A DNA stretch of 64,000 nt from Streptomyces sp. NBC_00513 (GTDB lineage Bacteria > Actinomycetota > Actinomycetes > Streptomycetales > Streptomycetaceae): assembly GCF_041431415.1 (NCBI RefSeq), contig NZ_CP107845.1, positions 7,068,001-7,132,000 of the forward strand, given 5' to 3'. Shown here piece after piece: positions 26,626 through 38,569 of this stretch. A program made the translations under genes and the position numbers. Every line of letters begins with the position of its first letter. Positions within the stretch are counted from its first letter, which is position 1. The notes under the pieces were generated by a model that saw only the letters and a list, made by a program, of their open reading frames with translations, did no database searches and was not told the origin of the DNA.

Positions 26626-28716
26626 ATGCGTGAGATCAGCAGACGGAACCTGCTGCGGGGTGCCGCCGGGGCGGGCGCGCTCCCGTTCCCGGCCGCCGGC
26701 CGGGCCGTGGCCGGGGCCTCCGACGAGGCCCCACCTCCTCGATGGGTCGGCTCAGGACCCTTCGCGTTCGTCTACGATCCATCCACCTCCGACGGCCCGC
26801 GCTACCTCAACGACCACACGCTGATCAAGGCCGGTGGCCGCTGGCACCTGTTCGGCATCGTCGGGGACAGCGCGCCGCGCGGCGAATCCCCGGACAGCGC
26901 GAGAGAGACCTCCTTCGCCCACGCCTCCGCGCCCAGCGCGGACGGGCCGTGGATCAGCCACCCCGACGCGCTCACCGTCACCCCGTCCTATTTCGGCGAG
27001 GAACACCTCTGGGCTCCCCACGTCGTCGCGGCGGGCGGCAGGTTCTGGATGTTCTACGCCGCGGGGGGCGACAGCGGCGCCGCGATCAACCTCGCGACGT
27101 CGAACGACCTGTTCACCTGGACGCGCGAACCGTCCGGCCCCCTGTTCCGAGGTCTCGCCGCGCGCGACCCGATGGTGCTGCGGGTCGGCGAGGAATGGGT
27201 CATGTACTACACGGAACTGTCGGGCCCGGGCGGCCACCACGTCGTGGCCCACCGCCGATCCGCCGATCTGCTGCACTGGAGCGAGCCGGGCGTCGCGTTC
27301 ACCGACGCGACCACCGACACGACCGTCTCGGTCACCGAGTCGCCGTGCGTCGTCGAACGGGACGGCTGGTACTACCTGTTCATCGGGCCGCGACGCGGCT
27401 ACGAGGGCACGGACGTGCTGGCGTCCCGGGACCCGTTCCACTTCGAGCTCGCCGGATACGCGGGCCACGTGCCCGGTCACGCCGTGGAGGTGATCGCCGA
27501 CGGGGAGAAGTGGTACGCCACCGCGGCGGGCTGGTTCCGGCACGGGCTGCACGTCGCGCCCCTCGACTGGCGGGACACGCCGCCGCCCTGGCCGAGCGCG
27601 GACAACCCGGTGGCCGGCCTCGACGTCGGTGGCCGCCTGACGGTGTTCGCTCTCGACGCCGCCGACCACTCCATCCTGCGGCGCGTCCAGCTCGATCCGG
27701 ACACCGACACCTGGTCGCGGTGGGAACCCTTCGGAGGGCCGGCCGGCGCCGTTCCCACGCTCGGCCGCCACACCGACGGCAGGATCGAGGTGTTCTCCCT
27801 CGCTCCGGAGGGCGCCCACCTGCACCAACGGACACAGCGCCCGGACGGCGGCTGGTACGACTGGGAGGAGTTCGGCGGCCCGGCCGGAGCCGCCCCGGCC
27901 GTCGCCCGCGACGCCCACGGCCGGTTGGAGGTGTTCGCCCTCAGCCCCGGCGGCGCCTCCGTCGCCCGACGGCGGCAGTCGTCACCCGAATCCCCGGCCT
28001 GGGAGCCGTGGGAGCCCGGCTTCGGCGGAGCCGCAGGCGCGCCACCGGTGGTGGCGGCGAACGCCGACGGCCGGTTGGAGGTGTTCGCCCTCTCACCGGG
28101 CGGCTCCGGGATCTTCCACCGATGGCAGGAGACCCCGGGAGGTGCCTGGACCGCCGTGTGGCACCGATTCGGCACCGCGGCCGGCGCCGCACCTCGGGTC
28201 GCGAGGGACGGCAGCGGCCGGCTGACCGTCGCGGCGATCGGACCGTCGAGCGTGGGCACCTTCCGCCGGCAGCAGTCCGTGCCGAACGGCGGTTGGGACG
28301 AGTGGTCGTCGATGTTCGGCTGGAGTGCCGCCGCCCCGGCGCTCACCGCCCACGCCGACGGCCGTCTGGAGGCGTTCTCGCTGACGCCCGGCGGCGCCCG
28401 GCTCAACCACCGCCGGCAGGACTCCCCGGGCGGAAGGTGGGATTACGACGCCGAGTTCGGCGAGCCCGGCATCAGGCTCGCCGGCACGCCCACGGCCGCG
28501 CTCGACTCCACCGGGCGGACGCACGTCTTCGCCGTCACCGCCGAAGGCCGGATGCGCACCCGTGTCCAGGTCGGACCGGGCGGCGGATGGGGGCCGTGGA
28601 CGGCCTTCGGCGACCGTACGGTCGCAGCCGTCGGGTCGAGTGGCCCCGCTCCGCGGGCGCGGAGTGCGGATCTCGCCAAACGAAAGGGGGAATCGGGACC
28701 TTCGACGGCGCCGTGA
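26626..28716 (+). CDS. Tat-exported GH43-like hydrolase with seven-repeat PLL beta-propeller
   Basis: 696 residues. A twin-arginine signal (SRRNLLRGAAGAGALPF) precedes a five-bladed glycosidase-like domain at about residues 45-315. Landmarks of GH43/GH32-type clans are present: NDHTLI (base Asp), ARDPMVL (second Asp) and VTESPCVV (acid Glu). A second propeller of seven repeats (GRLEVFAL and variants) fills about residues 325-670. The last 25 residues, rich in Arg and Ser, are encoded by the first copy of a 94-bp tandem duplication and look like an accidental extension. Substrate is probably a plant or microbial polysaccharide; not determinable here. Confidence 0.82.
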   Translation: MREISRRNLLRGAAGAGALPFPAAGRAVAGASDEAPPPRWVGSGPFAFVYDPSTSDGPRYLNDHTLIKAGGRWHLFGIVGDSAPRGESPDSARETSFAHASAPSADGPWISHPDALTVTPSYFGEEHLWAPHVVAAGGRFWMFYAAGGDSGAAINLATSNDLFTWTREPSGPLFRGLAARDPMVLRVGEEWVMYYTELSGPGGHHVVAHRRSADLLHWSEPGVAFTDATTDTTVSVTESPCVVERDGWYYLFIGPRRGYEGTDVLASRDPFHFELAGYAGHVPGHAVEVIADGEKWYATAAGWFRHGLHVAPLDWRDTPPPWPSADNPVAGLDVGGRLTVFALDAADHSILRRVQLDPDTDTWSRWEPFGGPAGAVPTLGRHTDGRIEVFSLAPEGAHLHQRTQRPDGGWYDWEEFGGPAGAAPAVARDAHGRLEVFALSPGGASVARRRQSSPESPAWEPWEPGFGGAAGAPPVVAANADGRLEVFALSPGGSGIFHRWQETPGGAWTAVWHRFGTAAGAAPRVARDGSGRLTVAAIGPSSVGTFRRQQSVPNGGWDEWSSMFGWSAAAPALTAHADGRLEAFSLTPGGARLNHRRQDSPGGRWDYDAEFGEPGIRLAGTPTAALDSTGRTHVFAVTAEGRMRTRVQVGPGGGWGPWTAFGDRTVAAVGSSGPAPRARSADLAKRKGESGPSTAP

Positions 28717-28836
28717 TCACCCCGAACACGGTGACGTTCCCCCTCCGCGGGCGCGGAGTGCGGATCTCGCCAAACGAAAGGGGGAATCGGGACCTTCGAC
28801 GGCGCCGTGATCACCCCGAACACGGTGACGTTCCCC
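28649..28836. repeat. Perfect tandem duplication of a 94-bp unit
   Basis: Units at 28649-28742 and 28743-28836 appear identical. Each begins with a 16-base hairpin (CTCCGCG, GG, CGCGGAG) and contains GTGATCAC near the end. The first unit encodes the C-terminus and stop of the GH43-like protein, and the second lies in the gap before the FHA gene. The hairpin is without a T run, so a terminator role is uncertain. The rest of 28837-29010 shows no gene. Confidence 0.85.
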
Positions 28837-29010
28837 ACCTCGCCCGGCTCCGGGCAAGGCATCAGCAGCGCTTCCCACGGCAACCGAGGGGGACACCCCA
28901 CCCCTGCGAGGCTCCCGGTCGAAGTGGCCGAAGTACGCCGATGAACTCCCCGGAGAGATGAGTATTGTTCCACTCGACGGGCCGGTACGGGCCGTGGAAC
29001 GGGGGGAACG

Positions 29011-29816
29011 GTGAGCGGCGTGATCGTCCATCTGCCGCAGGGATCCGGTGGCGCCGGCGACGGCGAACCGGACGGCGAAGCGGTGACGTTACGGCTCGGA
29101 CCGGGCGAGGTCGCCCGCTTCGGACGGGGCTCCGCGACGATCCCCGTCGAACTCCGCCTCGCCGACGCGGCGATCTCCCGGCTCGCCGGGGAGATCCGCG
29201 TGACCGACGACCATTGGCAACTGACGAACCACAGCGCCACCCACAGCTACCTGGTCGAGAATCCCGAGGGAGCGGGCGAGTACCTGCGGGTTCCACCGCG
29301 AAGGGTGGGGGCGCCCATCCCGTTCGAGTTCTCGCGCGTGGTGCTGCCGAGCCGCGGCGACGTCCCCGTCTCCTTCCAGGTGTTCGCGCCCGACCACGTC
29401 TACCTGGACCCGGAGGCCATGGGCGCCCCCCGGGACCGGCTCACGGTCACCGCGTACTCCCTCGACGAGACGGCCACGTACTTCCTCGTCCTCGTCGCGC
29501 TCTGCGAACCGCGCCTGCGCGACCAGTCCCGGGTGGCGGTTCCCACCACCCCCCAGATCGTCGAGCGGCTCAAGGGGCACGTGGCCGGCGGCACGCTGAC
29601 CGCGCGGGCGATCAGCTCGCACATCGACTACCTCGCCGAGGAGAAGCTGCGCATCGGCGGTTCCGACCGCCGCGAAGCGGGCAAGGGCGACCGCCGCAAC
29701 GGCAAGCGGGAAGGGATCGTCGGACTCGCGCTGCGGTTCGGGCTCGTACGGGAGGAGCACCTCACGCTGCTGCCGCCCCAGACGGGGGCCGGCGGGCGGG
29801 AGCGGCAGAACGCGCG

Positions 29817-29820
<4 letters not shown>
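29011..29820 (+). CDS. FHA-domain protein coupled to Ser/Thr kinase; TTA codon
   Basis: 269 residues, starting at GTG. The first ~110 residues resemble an FHA phosphothreonine-binding domain (VARFGRG, AAISRLAGEI, WQLTNHSATHSYLVEN), though the SxxH motif is altered to SRLA. Residues about 150-250 form a helical, winged-helix-like C-terminal domain (RVAVPTTPQIVERLKG; SSHIDYLAEEKL). Codon 27 is TTA (in AVTLRLG), which makes translation dependent on the bldA tRNA. Its stop overlaps the kinase start as ATGA. It is probably the reader, substrate or scaffold for that kinase. Confidence 0.82.
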
Positions 29821-31941
<2,121 letters not shown>

Positions 31942-31951
31942 AGGCCCACGT

Positions 31952-31982
31952 CCCGACAGGGCGGCGGGGCCGCCCTGTCGGG
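31952..31982 (+). terminator. Strong hairpin terminator after the Rpf-like gene
   Basis: Perfect 14-bp arms CCCGACAGGGCGGC and GCCGCCCTGTCGGG around a GGG loop, without a long T run, as is usual in Streptomyces. It lies between the Rpf-like gene and the 3' end of the opposite-strand MFS gene. Bases 31983-32194 hold no gene that I can see. Confidence 0.8.
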
Positions 31983-32194
31983 GAGGTGTCAACCGGACAC
32001 GTCGACCGTCGGCCGGGGTTGACCGCCTTGTCCAAGCCCCGTGCCGCCGCACCGCTCCGCCGCCGACTCGGCGCGGATGGGGGCGGGGTCGGGCCATGCC
32101 GGTCGGTACGGATCGCCGCGAGGGCGCAGCCCGGGCCGTCGCCGGTGCGGGGGGTGGTGGGGCCCGGCCGGGTGCGGCGGCGGGGGCCGTTCGG

Positions 32195-33451
32195 TCAGTC
32201 GGCGGCCGTCGACGGTCGCCCGAAATGGCGGGCCGTGGGTGTCAGCGCCGCGGCGGCGGGCGCGAGGAAGCAGGTCGCGGCGCAGACGGCGAGCACCGGT
32301 GTGACCCCGAAGACGTCGATGGCAGGAGCGATCAGGGCCAGGCCGACCGGGGCCAGGCCGTAGGAGACGAGGAAGTCCAGGGAGGAGACGCGGGCCAGCT
32401 TGTCCGGGGCGACCTCGCGCTGGGCGGCCGTGAACCAGGGCACGTTGAACAGCTCGATCCCGATCCCCGCCACCACGTAGGCGGCGATGACCACCAGCGG
32501 GTGCACCGGCAGCATCAGGCTCAGCGGCGCGAAGCCGTAGGCGGCCAGTCCCGCGAACGCCGTCCAGCCGGGGGAGCGGGGCCGTCGGCGGGTGGTGAGC
32601 ACGGCGCCGCCGAGCGCGCCGACCGTGTAGGCGGTCATGGCCGCGGCGAGGACCCACTCGGTGCCGGGGCGGTCGCGGCTGATCAGGGGCAGGGCGACGC
32701 TGGTGGCGGAATAGCCCAGGGCGACGACGGCGGTCAGGGCTCCGAGTCCGGCGAGGAACCAGGGGTGGCGTCGGGCCTCGCGTATGCCGTCGACGAACTC
32801 CGCGCGCAAGGACACGCGCGGTGTCCGCTCGGTGGACGGATCCGGAGCGGCTCCCCGGCCCGGCACGAAGGCGGCGACCAGCCAGAGCAGGCCGATTCCC
32901 GACAGGAGCGTCCGCACGTCGACGAAGGCCGCGACCAGCGCGGTCAGGGCGGGCCCGGCCAGCGTGGAGGTCCGTACCGAGAGGGACACGGCGGCGTTCG
33001 CCCGCTGTCGGCGATCGGCGTCGACGACCTCGGCGGTGAGTGCCTGGAAGGCGGGGCGGCAGGCTCCCTGGCCGGCTCCCGCGAGGGCCGCGGCGACGGT
33101 CATCAGTACGAGTGAGCGGCCGAGGCCGACGCTGAGGAGCGGGGCCGAGACCGCCGCCGCGAGGGCCGACCAGAGCACGACCGCCCGGCGGGAGTGACGG
33201 TCGGCCAGCACCCCTGCGACGGCGACGGCGCCGAGGAACCCCGCGGTGCGCGCGGCGAGGACCAGACCGAGTCCGGCCGCCCCGAGTTCGCGGTGCAGGA
33301 CGGCCAGCCCCAACACGAAGGGCAGCGCCCAGGTGGCGAGTCCGGACGCGGTGGTCCCGGCCCACAGGCGCAGGAAGGCGGGGTCGCGCAGGACGGAACG
33401 CGGGGGTGGCGGGGTGGGCCTGGGTGTCATGGGGGCGGGTGCGGTCGTCAC
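32195..33451 (-). CDS. MFS transporter, candidate exporter of a metal-binding product
   Basis: 418 residues with about twelve hydrophobic segments. It has the drug:proton antiporter look: motif A-like VLADRHSRRAVVLW after the second segment, and ALAGAGQGACRPAFQAL. GTG 33451 has GAGGAG nine bases upstream. It diverges from the ABC transporter and enzyme run at 33625, with one Fur/Zur-like palindrome between the two starts. In several siderophore and metallophore loci (for example staphylopine with CntE) a divergent or linked MFS protein exports the product, and I infer the same here. A general drug pump is the alternative. Confidence 0.85.
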   Translation of the reverse strand: MTTAPAPMTPRPTPPPPRSVLRDPAFLRLWAGTTASGLATWALPFVLGLAVLHRELGAAGLGLVLAARTAGFLGAVAVAGVLADRHSRRAVVLWSALAAAVSAPLLSVGLGRSLVLMTVAAALAGAGQGACRPAFQALTAEVVDADRRQRANAAVSLSVRTSTLAGPALTALVAAFVDVRTLLSGIGLLWLVAAFVPGRGAAPDPSTERTPRVSLRAEFVDGIREARRHPWFLAGLGALTAVVALGYSATSVALPLISRDRPGTEWVLAAAMTAYTVGALGGAVLTTRRRPRSPGWTAFAGLAAYGFAPLSLMLPVHPLVVIAAYVVAGIGIELFNVPWFTAAQREVAPDKLARVSSLDFLVSYGLAPVGLALIAPAIDVFGVTPVLAVCAATCFLAPAAAALTPTARHFGRPSTAAD

Positions 33452-33514
33452 GGTGCGGTGCTCCTCATCGGTCGGCAGGGTCCGGGTCGCGCCCCAGGGG
33501 GCACCCGGAGGTGT

Positions 33515-33535
33515 TAATGAAAACGATAACCATTA
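33515..33535. promoter_or_regulatory. Fur/Zur-family-like operator between MFS and metal-uptake genes
   Basis: A 21-bp AT-rich imperfect palindrome with perfect outer arms TAATG and CATTA. The inner 15-mer TGAAAACGATAACCA matches the actinobacterial Zur box TGAAAATGATTTTCA at 11 of 15 positions. It is 63 bp from the MFS GTG and 89 bp from the lipoprotein ATG, so one site could repress both directions when metal is plentiful. It does not resemble the iron box TTAGGTTAGGCTAACC of DmdR1/IdeR. Confidence 0.6.
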
Positions 33536-33624
33536 CAGTACTCTTCGAACGCGGTGCTCCTGCCCCGTGGGTGACCACGGCAGCGCACGGCGACAGCCAC
33601 GCCCTCTTTCGGATCGGAGACTCC

Positions 33625-34665
33625 ATGCGTCCACGCCACCGCGCCCGGCTCGTGACCGCGGCCACCCTCACCCTCGTTCTCGCCACCGGCGGTTGCTCGA
33701 CCGCCGGCGACGAACCCCCGGCCGGGGGCGGCGCCGCCCGGGCGACCGCCGGGGGAGCGACCGTCACCAGCTGCGGGCGCGAACTCGACTTCGAACAGCC
33801 CCCGAAGCGGGCCGTCGCCCTGGATCAGGCCTCGACGGAGACCCTGCTCGAACTCGGCCTCCAGGACCGGATGGCCGGGACGGCCAACCTGAAGACGAAG
33901 ATCCCCGATCGGTACCGGGACGCGTACGCAGGGATCCCCGTCATCGCTCCCAAGATCGCCACCGGCGAGCAACTCCGCTCCGCCACACCGGATTTCGTCC
34001 TGGCCGGGTCCGCCGACCTCTACACCGGCGACCGTGCGGGAACCCGCGAGGAGTTGGGTGCCCTCGACGTGCCCACCTTCGTCAGTGCCGTGGACTGCCC
34101 GCAGTCGCACGAGGCGGGGAAGAGCCCCTTCGAACTGCTCTTCTCCGACTACGAGCAACTGGGCAGGGTCTTCGGTGTCGAGGAGCGGGCGGGAAAGCTG
34201 GTCGAGGGGCAGCGCGCCGCCGTCGCGAAGGCCGGCGAGAACGCCTCGGCCGCCGCCCGCGACGCGAAGTCGCCCTCCGTCGTCTACCTCTACTCGGTTT
34301 TCAACGGCATGCCGTACGTCGCCGGGAAGGCCGGCCTGCCCGGCGAGATGAGCCGGATCGTCGGAGCGAGGAACGTCTTCGACGACGTGAACGAGGACTG
34401 GCCGGAGGTCTCCTGGGAGGAAGTCGCCAAGCGCGCACCGGACTTCATCGTCATAGGCGACCTGTCCGAACGCGGGCGGCCCGGTGACAGCGCCGCCGAG
34501 AAGCGTGCCGCGATGGCCGCGGACCCCCTGGTGTCGAAGCTTCCGGCGGTACGCGACAACAAGATCATCGTGGTGCCGGGCATCGAACTGGACCCCTCCG
34601 TGCGCTCCGTGCACGCGCTGGGCCTGCTGGCCGAGGGCATGAAGGAGCTCGGGCATGTCCGCTGA
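33625..34665 (+). CDS. ABC transporter substrate-binding lipoprotein (Fec/Btu type)
   Basis: 346 residues from ATG 33625, which has GGAG five bases upstream. The lipobox LATGGCS puts the mature Cys at about residue 23. The body is a TroA/BtuF/FecB-like two-lobed binding protein: ALDQASTETLLELG near the start, PDFVLAGSADLY, APDFIVIGDLS, and a C-terminal LLAEGMKELGH. Such proteins bind metal-chelates or cobalamin outside the membrane. It overlaps the permease gene by 11 bp and heads the six-gene run. Confidence 0.9.
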   Translation: MRPRHRARLVTAATLTLVLATGGCSTAGDEPPAGGGAARATAGGATVTSCGRELDFEQPPKRAVALDQASTETLLELGLQDRMAGTANLKTKIPDRYRDAYAGIPVIAPKIATGEQLRSATPDFVLAGSADLYTGDRAGTREELGALDVPTFVSAVDCPQSHEAGKSPFELLFSDYEQLGRVFGVEERAGKLVEGQRAAVAKAGENASAAARDAKSPSVVYLYSVFNGMPYVAGKAGLPGEMSRIVGARNVFDDVNEDWPEVSWEEVAKRAPDFIVIGDLSERGRPGDSAAEKRAAMAADPLVSKLPAVRDNKIIVVPGIELDPSVRSVHALGLLAEGMKELGHVR

Positions 34666-35811
34666 CCTCGCCGGCCGCCCGGGTCCGTCGGACCTGCTGC
34701 ATCCGACGGCACGCGGGGTGCGGCTCACGGCACCCACCCCCGGGACGCCGCCGCCGGACGGGGGGACGAACACGTCCCGCCCTTCGGCACCGGTGGGCCG
34801 GACCTCCCCGGCCCGGGCGTGGCCGATACTCGCCGCCGTCCTCGTACTGGCCGCCTCCGCGGCGGCCGCCCTGCGCATCGGTACCGCCCCCGTGGGGTGG
34901 GGCGACCTCGCCCGCGTCCTGGGCACGCACCTCGGCCTGGGCAACGAGCCGCTGCCACCACTGACCGACTCGCTCGTCTGGGACCTGCGACTGCCGCGGA
35001 TCCTGATGGCCGCGCTCGTCGGCGCCTCCCTCGCCGTCTGCGGCACCGTCCTCCAGGCCGTCACCCGCAACGCGCTCGCCGACCCGTACCTGATCGGCGT
35101 CTCCTCCGGCGCGTCGACCGGAGCCGTCGCCGTGGTCGTCCTGCCCCTGGCCGGCGCCGGAGCCCTGGGGGTCACCGGAGGCGCCCTCGCCGGGGCGCTC
35201 CTGTCCTTCGCCCTGCTCACGGCGCTGCTGCGTCGAACGGGGCTGGACTCGGTCCGCATCGTCTTGACGGGCGTGGTCGTCGGACAGCTCTTCACCGCTC
35301 TGACCTCGCTGATCCTGATGTCCTCGGCGGACGCCGACACGACGCGCGCCCTCACCCACTGGCTGCTGGGCTCGATGGCCCCCGCCCGCTGGGACGCCGT
35401 CGTGGTCTGCGCGATCGTCACACCGCTGGGGCTGGTCGCCGCGTGGCTGTGCGCCAACGCCCTCGACGCTCTCGCGTTCGGCGCGGACACCGCCGCGTCC
35501 CTGGGGATCGACGTACGACGCACCCGGATGCTGCTGCTCGTGGTGACGGCCGTGCTGACCTCGGTCGCGGTGGCCACCGTCGGCGCCATCGGTTTCGTGG
35601 GGCTGATCGTGCCCCACGGGGCGCGCCTCCTCGTCGGGCCGTCGCACCGGGTGCTGCTCCCCTGCGCGGCGCTCGCGGGCGCGGTGTTCCTGGTGTGGAC
35701 CGACGCTCTGGCCCGGGTCGCCTTCGCGCCCCGGGAGGTGCCGGTGGGCGTGATCACCGCCCTGATCGGCGTACCGCTGTTCCTCGCCGTCCTGCGCAGG
35801 AGGGGTGACCT

Positions 35812-35815
<4 letters not shown>
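34655..35815 (+). CDS. FecCD-family ABC transporter permease
   Basis: 386 residues. After a ~50-residue disordered cytosolic extension come about nine to ten hydrophobic segments. The family motifs are present: RLPRILMAALVGASLAVCGT, LQAVTRNALADPYLIGVSSGA and GAIGFVGLIVPHGARLL, the loop that contacts the ATPase. FecCD permeases import ferric siderophores, haem, zinc chelates or cobalamin. It overlaps the genes on both sides (11 bp and 4 bp), so the transporter is made as a unit. Confidence 0.93.
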
Positions 35816-36621
<806 letters not shown>

Positions 36622-36632
36622 CAAGGAACCCC

Positions 36633-37508
36633 ATGACCACCCCGACGACCACCGCGCCCGCACCGACCGTCCACGCCCTCGTCGAGGCCGTGCTGAAGGG
36701 CGAACACGGCCCGCTGCCCTCCGACCTCGTGGCGACCAGCGTCTTCTGGATCCACCACGGCACCCGGCTGGCCGGCGGCGACACCACCTACCTCAACCAG
36801 TACGTCCTGGTGCGCCTCGGCGGCTCCTTCGGCGCCTGCGCCTTCGAGTCCGGTGAGATCGACCCGTCGGTCTGCCGCGACTCCTCGGGCACCGCGCTCG
36901 ACGCCCTGCTGCGCGAGGGCCCACGCCCGCTGAGGATCGCCGCCCTCGACGCCTACCTCGCCGAGCGGCGCCCGCACCGCGAGGCGGCGGACGCGGGCGG
37001 CGCCGGCGCGGACACCCGACGGGGCGTGAGCGCCGAGCGGGTCGTCCTGCCCGCCGGCACCCCCGAAGTCCGTGCGCGGGCCCGCGACGCGGCCATCGCC
37101 GGGCTGCTCGACATCGAGGAGGGCGCCAAGGTCGGCCTCATCGGCGTGGTCGACCCGCTGGTCGCGGCGATCCGCGAACGCGGCGGCGACCCGCTGCCGT
37201 GCGACCTCAACCTCAAGGCCACCCGATGGGGCGATCCCGTCACCGCCGACATGCACGAGGTACTGGACCGCGCCGACGTCGTCGTCGCCACCGGAATGAC
37301 CCTGGGCAACGGCTCGTTCGACACCATCCTGGACCGCTGCCGCACCCGGGGCGTGCCCCTCGTCGTGTACGCGCAGAGCGGCAGCGCCGTGGCCCGCGCC
37401 TTCCTGGGCTCCGGGGTCACCGCCCTGTCCGCCGAACCCTTCCCCTTCTCCCAGTTCAGCGCCGACCCCACCGCCCTGTACCGCTACCGCGCCGAGGCCG
37501 GGGCATGA
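36633..37508 (+). CDS. DUF364/DUF4213-like Rossmann protein, putative heavy-metal chelation
   Basis: 291 residues from ATG 36633 (AAGGA upstream). The N-terminal ~120 residues resemble the DUF4213 enolase-N-like part (VFWIHHGTRLAGGDTTYLN). The C-terminal half resembles DUF364 with GLIGVVDPLVAAIRERGG, DLN, VVVATGMTLGNGSFDTIL and YAQSGSAVARAFLGSGVTAL. Family members are annotated as putative heavy-metal-chelating proteins and share a fold with nicotianamine-synthase-like enzymes; no reaction is firmly known. Placed between a metal-type importer and two biosynthetic enzymes, it could assemble, trim or strip metal from the chelator. Its stop overlaps the kinase start as ATGA. Confidence 0.75.
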   Translation: MTTPTTTAPAPTVHALVEAVLKGEHGPLPSDLVATSVFWIHHGTRLAGGDTTYLNQYVLVRLGGSFGACAFESGEIDPSVCRDSSGTALDALLREGPRPLRIAALDAYLAERRPHREAADAGGAGADTRRGVSAERVVLPAGTPEVRARARDAAIAGLLDIEEGAKVGLIGVVDPLVAAIRERGGDPLPCDLNLKATRWGDPVTADMHEVLDRADVVVATGMTLGNGSFDTILDRCRTRGVPLVVYAQSGSAVARAFLGSGVTALSAEPFPFSQFSADPTALYRYRAEAGA

Positions 37509-38569
37509 CCCCCGCGGCCCGCCGGAGCACGTCCGGCGCCGGGCGGCGTCCCGACGCCGGCCGTACCGGCACCGGGCACGCCCCCGGCCACCACGGCGAG
37601 ATACTCCAAGGCGTCTTCCTCGACGACACCGGGCGACACCGCGCCGGCCTGGTCACCCTGCCGTTGCCCGGTCCGGGCAGCCGCGCCGAGTTCACCCGCC
37701 TCCCGGGCACGCCGCCGCACCGGCTCACCGTGCTGCCGGCCGACCGCACCAAAGCGGCCCGCGCGGCGGCCCTCGCCGTCGCCGAGTGCGCGCCGGGGCA
37801 CCCGGAGCCCCCGTGCGGCGGCGAGTTGCGGATCACCGGCGACATCCCGGTCGGCCTCGGCATGGGCAGCTCCAGCAGCGATGTCGTCGCCGTGGTGCGG
37901 GCGGTCGCGGACTCCTACGGAACGCGCCTGACACCCGAGACGATCGCCCGGCTGGCCGTCCGGGCGGAGCTGGCCTGCGATCCGTTGATGCTCGACGGCC
38001 GCCCCGTGCTCTTCGCCCAGCGCCAGGGCCGGGTGCTGGAAGTACTCGGCCGCGCCCTGCCACCCGTGGTCGTCGTGGGCTGTTCCCTGGGCGCGGGCGC
38101 ACCCGTGGACACGCTCTCCCTGCCGGCCCGCGCCCACGACGACGGCGACGTGCGCGCCTGTGAACGGCTGCGTGTCCTGCTGCGGCAGGCCGTGGCCACG
38201 GGCGATGTCGCCCTGCTGGGCGAGGTCGCGACCGCCAGCGCCCGGCGCGGGCAGGAGGTCCTGGGCCACCCGGAGTTCGACAGCCTCACCGACGTTGCCG
38301 CGCGCTTCGGGGCCGCGGGCGTTCAGATCGCGCACAGCGGCTCCGTCGCCGGTGTGCTCTTCGACCCGGCCGCCCCCGACCTTCGGCGCCGGATCAGAAG
38401 CTGCGTACGGGCCCTGGAACACCGCGCGATTCCCACCACCCGCGTCTTCTCCACCTTCACCACCATCCCCGCGACCGAGGAGTTCCGCAGTGGACCAGCA
38501 CATCGCCGAGTCGATCGGCCGACCCGACCTGATACGCCTCGACGACCGGCTCGTCTGTCTCCGCTTTGA
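37505..38569 (+). CDS. GHMP-family kinase (PduX/threonine-kinase-like)
   Basis: 354 residues from ATG 37505. The GHMP fold is clear: GHHGEILQG near the start (substrate side), phosphate loop PVGLGMGSSSSDVVAVV at about residues 117-133, and the C-terminal AHSGSVAGVLFDP. It resembles PduX/BluE kinases that phosphorylate the hydroxyl of L-threonine. The next gene is a PLP enzyme of the O-phosphoserine/cysteine-synthase class, so one idea is that this kinase makes the phospho-amino acid consumed by that enzyme. Cobalamin side-chain synthesis is the alternative. It overlaps the next gene by 80 bp. Confidence 0.82.
   Translation: MTPAARRSTSGAGRRPDAGRTGTGHAPGHHGEILQGVFLDDTGRHRAGLVTLPLPGPGSRAEFTRLPGTPPHRLTVLPADRTKAARAAALAVAECAPGHPEPPCGGELRITGDIPVGLGMGSSSSDVVAVVRAVADSYGTRLTPETIARLAVRAELACDPLMLDGRPVLFAQRQGRVLEVLGRALPPVVVVGCSLGAGAPVDTLSLPARAHDDGDVRACERLRVLLRQAVATGDVALLGEVATASARRGQEVLGHPEFDSLTDVAARFGAAGVQIAHSGSVAGVLFDPAAPDLRRRIRSCVRALEHRAIPTTRVFSTFTTIPATEEFRSGPAHRRVDRPTRPDTPRRPARLSPL

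Noticed and set aside
33536..33624. Cobalamin riboswitch before the Fec/Btu-type transporter
   Set aside because: The leader is under 100 bases and shows no B12-box; the Zur-like palindrome explains the region better.
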